A stretch of DNA of 9,529 nucleotides from an uncultured Bacteroides sp. (GTDB lineage: Bacteria > Bacteroidota > Bacteroidia > Bacteroidales > Bacteroidaceae), in NCBI RefSeq assembly GCF_905207245.1, contig NZ_CAJLKP010000127.1:1-9529 (forward strand). Direction: 5' to 3'. Shown here one piece after another: positions 6,547 to 9,529 of the stretch. How positions within the stretch are numbered: the first letter of the stretch is position 1; each line of letters starts with the position of its first letter. Under the pieces are notes generated by a model. That model was not told the origin of the DNA, ran no database searches, and saw only the letters and a program-made list of their open reading frames with translations. The position numbers and the translations under genes are program-made.

Positions 6547-7404
6547 ACTGAACTGCAAGAAATCGAGTTTGGATTGCTGCAACAGTTCTTGTCTATATGT
6601 GAACAGTTGAATCTAACCTACTATCTCGTCTGCGGCAGCGCACTCGGCGCAGCGAAGTATAGCGGCTTCATCCCGTGGGATGATGACATTGATGTTGCGC
6701 TTCCGAGAAAGGACTACGAAATATTCTGCAGGGAAGCTCCCAAAATATTGCCGGAATGGTGCTTCCTACAGAACTATCATTCTGAACCGCAATACTATCT
6801 CCTCGGAAGCAAATTGCGCGACAGCAGAACGACCTACATAGAGATGATGACGGATTGCCTGAAGATTAACCAAGGTGTGTTCATTGATATATTCCCATTG
6901 GATGGACAGTGGTGCACCGAACGCGAGCACCAAATGTTCCGAAAAAAGCGGGCAATCTTTGAGGCAGCGCGACGTGTCAGACTGAACTATAACCGCTTAT
7001 CACCGCAAAACCTCGGTATGGTACGGACCAATTGGTATTGGCTGCTCTTCCGCCTTTTTGGGTATAAACATGACACCGCTGCGGAAATAGCCGTATTTGA
7101 CCGTTTTATTTCCTCTTTTTCTACTGACGACAGTGCTGTCTGGTGCAATCATGCGAACTCAACTTCTCCGTTGGAATATGCGCCCAAAGAGCAATATGGC
7201 GATGGAATCTGGATGAAGTTTGAAGGGATTCCGGTTCGTGTTCCGGCTCAGTATGACGCCTATCTCACCCAGAAATACGGAGACTGGCGAGGCGGAATAC
7301 CGCCGGATCAGCAGTATGGGCATCATCACTATGTGAAATGTGATTTGCACCGACCATTCACGGAATACATCGATACTGGAGAGAAAGGGGTGAAGAAATC
7401 ATGA
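6544..7404 (+). CDS. LicD-family phosphotransferase-like protein (phospho-substituent of glycan)
   Basis: The product has 286 residues from TTG, or 289 from the less likely GTG at 6535. LicD proteins belong to the nucleotidyltransferase-like fold and transfer phosphocholine or other phospho-groups from CDP- or similar donors onto cell-surface sugars. The hallmark runs from GSALGAAKYSGFIPWDDDID (31-50). It has the catalytic acidic cluster in WDDDID and is followed by GVFIDIFPLDG (111-121), which supplies another Asp pair. A QKYGDWRGGIPPD segment (243-255) and HHHY (260-263) match the usual C-terminal part. No choline uptake or CTP:phosphocholine cytidylyltransferase genes are in the window, so the donor group is open. 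It sits between a glycosyltransferase and an acetyltransferase and overlaps the latter by four bases (ATGA), which fits a decorating role. Confidence 0.9.
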   Translation: MTELQEIEFGLLQQFLSICEQLNLTYYLVCGSALGAAKYSGFIPWDDDIDVALPRKDYEIFCREAPKILPEWCFLQNYHSEPQYYLLGSKLRDSRTTYIEMMTDCLKINQGVFIDIFPLDGQWCTEREHQMFRKKRAIFEAARRVRLNYNRLSPQNLGMVRTNWYWLLFRLFGYKHDTAAEIAVFDRFISSFSTDDSAVWCNHANSTSPLEYAPKEQYGDGIWMKFEGIPVRVPAQYDAYLTQKYGDWRGGIPPDQQYGHHHYVKCDLHRPFTEYIDTGEKGVKKS

Positions 7405-7994
7405 TATACCGAGCCATTCGTAAATTGAAAGCGGTTTTATACCACGCAATCGTTGAGCCGGATATCAAACGCTCCTTTGCCGAGTGTGGCAAAGATTCGC
7501 ATATTGATTCGGGCGGTGACTTCTTCCCCCTGTCGAACATTCATGTTGGAAACCATGCCTCTATCGGCGTAAATGCACGCTTCTGGACAACACGGGCGAA
7601 AATCTACATAGAGGATTATGCCTTGTTTGGTCCCGGCGTCACGATCATTACAGGAGATCACCGCAAGGACATCATCGGTAAGCACATCATAGAACTGACG
7701 GATGCGGATAAAATCTCAGAAGATGATCAGGATGTGGTGATCGGAAAAGGGGCATGGATCGGAGCAGGAGTGATTATTTTAAAAGGTGTGCACATCGGTG
7801 CAGATGCGATTGTGGCGGCAGGCAGTGTTGTAACAAAGGATGTTGCGCCATACACCATTGTAGGCGGCGCACCGGCACATTTTATAAAGAATCGTTTCTC
7901 CGAAGATCAGCTCGAACGGCATATTCAAACCACCGAAGGCGATGACTCTCCGCTTTTGGTTTCGGCGAAAGGCGGTGATTCTATTGCAAGATAA
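7401..7994 (+). CDS. Left-handed beta-helix (hexapeptide-repeat) O-acetyltransferase
   Basis: This 197-residue protein fits the acetyl-CoA-dependent sugar O-acetyltransferases of the LacA/Maa/WcaF/WbbJ type, which work as soluble trimers. Hexapeptide turns appear in two blocks: IHVGNHASIGVNA (47-59), and VVIGKGAWIGAGVI then LKGVHIGADAIVAAGSVVTK (112-146). The conserved VGGAPAHFIK closure is at 154-163. The likely catalytic His is H87 in TGDHRKD (85-91). Residues 97-111, with ISEDDQDVV, form the usual loop before the second block. The C-terminal 30 residues extend past the fold and look unstructured. ATG 7401 overlaps the LicD stop (ATGA) and has AAAGGGGTGA at 7384-7393. It probably acetylates a sugar, a nucleotide sugar or a lipid-linked sugar inside the cell, in addition to the membrane acyltransferase. 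The acceptor is unknown. Confidence 0.9.
   Translation: MIYRAIRKLKAVLYHAIVEPDIKRSFAECGKDSHIDSGGDFFPLSNIHVGNHASIGVNARFWTTRAKIYIEDYALFGPGVTIITGDHRKDIIGKHIIELTDADKISEDDQDVVIGKGAWIGAGVIILKGVHIGADAIVAAGSVVTKDVAPYTIVGGAPAHFIKNRFSEDQLERHIQTTEGDDSPLLVSAKGGDSIAR
7968..7986 (+). promoter_or_regulatory. Ribosome binding site that selects the TTG start of the Lgt-like gene
   Basis: AAAGGCGGTGAT (7968-7979) matches AAAGGAGGTGAT, the 16S anti-Shine-Dalgarno complement, at 11 of 12 bases. It is placed 8 bases (counted from GGCGG) before TTG 7984. The in-frame ATG at 7942 lacks a good site and would add a basic, non-family N-terminus. Confidence 0.75.
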
Positions 7995-8661
7995 AATTCC
8001 GCTGTTGATTCTGTTGTCGGTCGGCGCAGCATTTACTGCAGTATGGCTCGCACTGCTGCAGAAACGGCTGAATATGGCATGGTATGTAGCAATCATGATA
8101 GCGATTGCACATACGGTCTACGGCGTTCTGACTGTGAAGGCGTTTGCTTTCCTCGAAACCGGCTTTGACAAAGCCAGCCTTGGAAACATGAGCCTGTTCG
8201 GCGGCATGTTCCTGATGCCGCTGGCGTATTGGCTCGGTGCAAAAATTTCAAAGAGACCGCCCAAGGAAGTCTTTGATGTTTTTACTCCCTGCATGGTCTT
8301 TACGGTCATGTGCGCTCGGGTCAACTGTATTTTGTCCGGCTGCTGCCGCGGGCTTCCGATTCCGGGGACAAACGGGATACGCTTCCCAACGCGTGAGGCG
8401 GAGATCGTGTTTTACCTGATCCTGCTTGCCGTCTTGTGTCCGCGAATTTGGAAAGAACGGCTGCAAGGACGCGCTTACCCGGTCTACATGATGTGCTATG
8501 GTGCATTTCGGTTTATTATCGAATTTTTCCGTGAGTCGGATATTTCCGGACTGTTCCATCGGGCACATCTGTGGGCACTCATTACATTATTACTCGGCGT
8601 AAGCATTTACGCTGAAATGAAAACCTCAAAATCTAAACCGAGAAGGAGAAAACAATCATGA
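7984..8661 (+). CDS. Prolipoprotein diacylglyceryl transferase (Lgt)-like membrane protein, short divergent form
   Basis: The product has 225 residues from TTG 7984 (239 from ATG 7942) and six or seven hydrophobic segments. Lgt moves diacylglycerol from phosphatidylglycerol to the lipobox Cys of prolipoproteins. Lgt features seen here are SLFGGMF (70-76) at the HGG position, ARVNCILSGCCRG (111-123, with R112 and N114 of the R-x-x-N-type signature), RFPTREAEIVFY (133-144, with E138), and YPVYMMCYGAFRFIIEFFR (165-183), which matches the YRFIVEFFR region holding an essential Arg. The HGG His is Phe (F72), the long periplasmic parts are missing, and the usual length is about 260-290. The gene overlaps the acetyltransferase by 11 bases and the secreted-protein gene by 4. 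It is probably a paralogue rather than housekeeping lgt, acting on an unknown acceptor. Family membership is likely; activity is uncertain. Confidence 0.75.
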   Translation: MQDKIPLLILLSVGAAFTAVWLALLQKRLNMAWYVAIMIAIAHTVYGVLTVKAFAFLETGFDKASLGNMSLFGGMFLMPLAYWLGAKISKRPPKEVFDVFTPCMVFTVMCARVNCILSGCCRGLPIPGTNGIRFPTREAEIVFYLILLAVLCPRIWKERLQGRAYPVYMMCYGAFRFIIEFFRESDISGLFHRAHLWALITLLLGVSIYAEMKTSKSKPRRRKQS

Positions 8662-9529
8662 TCCAACGAATATCCAAACGGTTCTTATCCCTGCTGCTTG
8701 TGGCAGTTATGGTGCTGGCATTAGTGCCTGCCATTACGCTGCCTGCATTTGCAGCCACCAGCGGCACCGTGACCGGTCTGGCTGACGAGAACATCGGCCT
8801 GAGCTACTCCGGCGACGCAGATGATGCTTGGTCGGCCAATGGTACAAGCATTACCGGTGCAGCTACCAGCACAGGCGGAGCATGCAGCGATACATCCCAT
8901 AAATCCACACTGACAATTACAAATAAGAAGTCGACAACAGCAACCCTTTCCTTCGACTATGCTATTGAGCAGAACAGCGGCACCATTCAGGTGGACGGGA
9001 CGAAGGTCACGGCGGGCAGCAAGTTCTCTAAGGAGCTTGCGCCCAACGCCAGCATCAAGGTCTACATCGAATCCGGCAGCACCAGTGCTGCTACTAAGAT
9101 CACCATGACCAACGTGGTTCTGGTAAGCAATGCCAATGCAACTGCGACTTTTGTGCCTGCTGAAAACGGTACTTATACAGTAGACGGAAAACGCATTACC
9201 GAGGAGTACAGCAATACTCAGAGTTCTATGACTGCTTATAAGGTAGTGGCGACTCCGGCGGATGGTTATCAGTTCTTGGGCTGGTATAACCTGACCACAG
9301 GCAAATGCATCGCGACTGCGGCAACCACCGCCCTGAATATCGAAAGCGACTGCACCGTTACGGCGAAGTTTGTGAGCAAGTCTCTGGCGCTTTTTGAGAC
9401 TGGCGGTCAGCGGTTTGCAGACCTGAACGAAGCAGTTGCTTATGCGCAGGCAAATAAACAGTCCAAGATTACCCTGGCTACTGATGGCTCCATCAGCGGT
9501 ACTTATACCATTCCGGCGGGAATCACGCT
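8658..9529 (+). CDS. Secreted surface protein with InlB-like repeat and start of a beta-helix region (partial, 3' end outside window)
   Basis: The frame is open from ATG 8658 to the window edge (290 codons, no stop). AAGGAG at 8643-8648 supports the start, which overlaps the preceding stop as ATGA. Residues 1-32 form a signal peptide: basic MIQRISKR, a long hydrophobic core, and PAFA|AT for signal peptidase I, without a lipobox Cys. Residues 35-155 are a Ser/Thr/Gly-rich, beta-type domain I do not recognise. Residues 161-238 resemble a divergent InlB/Listeria-Bacteroides repeat (ATFVPAENGTYTVDGK, then VVATPADGYQFLGWYN, then CTVTAKF). Residues 243-290 (FETGGQRFADLNEAVAYA, ITLATDGSISGTYTIPAGIT) read like the entry to a pectate-lyase-type parallel beta-helix. 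It is probably a large cell-surface adhesin or wall protein. It is richer in G+C than the upstream genes (38 of 60 at 9001-9060). Confidence 0.85.
   Translation, partial: MIQRISKRFLSLLLVAVMVLALVPAITLPAFAATSGTVTGLADENIGLSYSGDADDAWSANGTSITGAATSTGGACSDTSHKSTLTITNKKSTTATLSFDYAIEQNSGTIQVDGTKVTAGSKFSKELAPNASIKVYIESGSTSAATKITMTNVVLVSNANATATFVPAENGTYTVDGKRITEEYSNTQSSMTAYKVVATPADGYQFLGWYNLTTGKCIATAATTALNIESDCTVTAKFVSKSLALFETGGQRFADLNEAVAYAQANKQSKITLATDGSISGTYTIPAGIT

Noticed and set aside
7475..7494. Perfect 7-bp hairpin CTTTGCC / GGCAAAG with a 6-base loop in the acetyltransferase gene
   Set aside because: It lies inside a coding region and is followed by ATTCGC, with no T-run, so it is not a terminator and is probably chance.
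7779..8096. 105-codon open frame on the - strand across the acetyltransferase/Lgt-like junction
   Set aside because: It lies antisense to two recognised families. No ribosome site or recognisable domain was seen.
8248..8568. 106-codon open frame on the - strand inside the Lgt-like gene
   Set aside because: It is an antisense shadow. The + strand frame carries the Lgt-type motifs here.
1..9529. CRISPR array, tRNA or rRNA genes, riboswitch, attachment site
   Set aside because: No regularly spaced repeats, cloverleaf-like or rRNA-like sequence, or long conserved leader were seen. The only non-coding stretch above 100 bases is 1-124.

Overview
The window looks like a chromosomal segment of a gut-type Gram-positive Firmicute, most likely a clostridial (Oscillospiraceae/Lachnospiraceae-like) anaerobe. 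This is an inference. It rests on strong AAAGGAGGTGA-type ribosome sites, a mid-range and uneven base composition, TTG/GTG starts behind strong Shine-Dalgarno sequences, and a secreted surface protein with an InlB-like repeat. All eleven genes lie on the + strand, are tightly packed, and often overlap by 1 to 71 bases, so most or all of the window is probably one operon that continues past the right edge.

Layout. Bases 1-55 look like the right end of an IS3-family (IS150-group-like) insertion sequence whose body lies outside the window. A short leader (56-124) holds a perfect 10-bp palindrome overlapping a TATAGT -10-like box. It precedes a TetR-type regulator gene (125-745). Next comes a surface-glycan cluster: a monotopic phosphoglycosyl transferase (763-1431) that would load the first sugar phosphate on undecaprenyl phosphate; a GT2 glycosyltransferase (1431-2276); two GT4 glycosyltransferases (2233-3513 and 3443-4528); a membrane acyltransferase-3 protein (4538-5518); a second GT2 (5553-6527); a LicD-family phosphotransferase-like protein (6544-7404); and a hexapeptide O-acetyltransferase (7401-7994). 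The end of the window holds a short homologue of prolipoprotein diacylglyceryl transferase (7984-8661), followed with a 4-base ATGA overlap by a secreted surface protein (8658 to beyond 9529).

How the genes may work together (inference). The phosphoglycosyl transferase starts a lipid-linked oligosaccharide, and the four glycosyltransferases extend it on the cytoplasmic face. The acyltransferase, LicD protein and acetyltransferase decorate it with O-acyl and phospho-substituents. No flippase, polymerase, ABC exporter or chain-length regulator is present here, so those parts must lie further on or elsewhere. The most unusual part is the right end. There an Lgt-like membrane enzyme, which lacks the HGG histidine of classical Lgt, is co-expressed with both the glycan genes and a secreted protein that has an ordinary signal-peptidase-I type signal rather than a lipobox.
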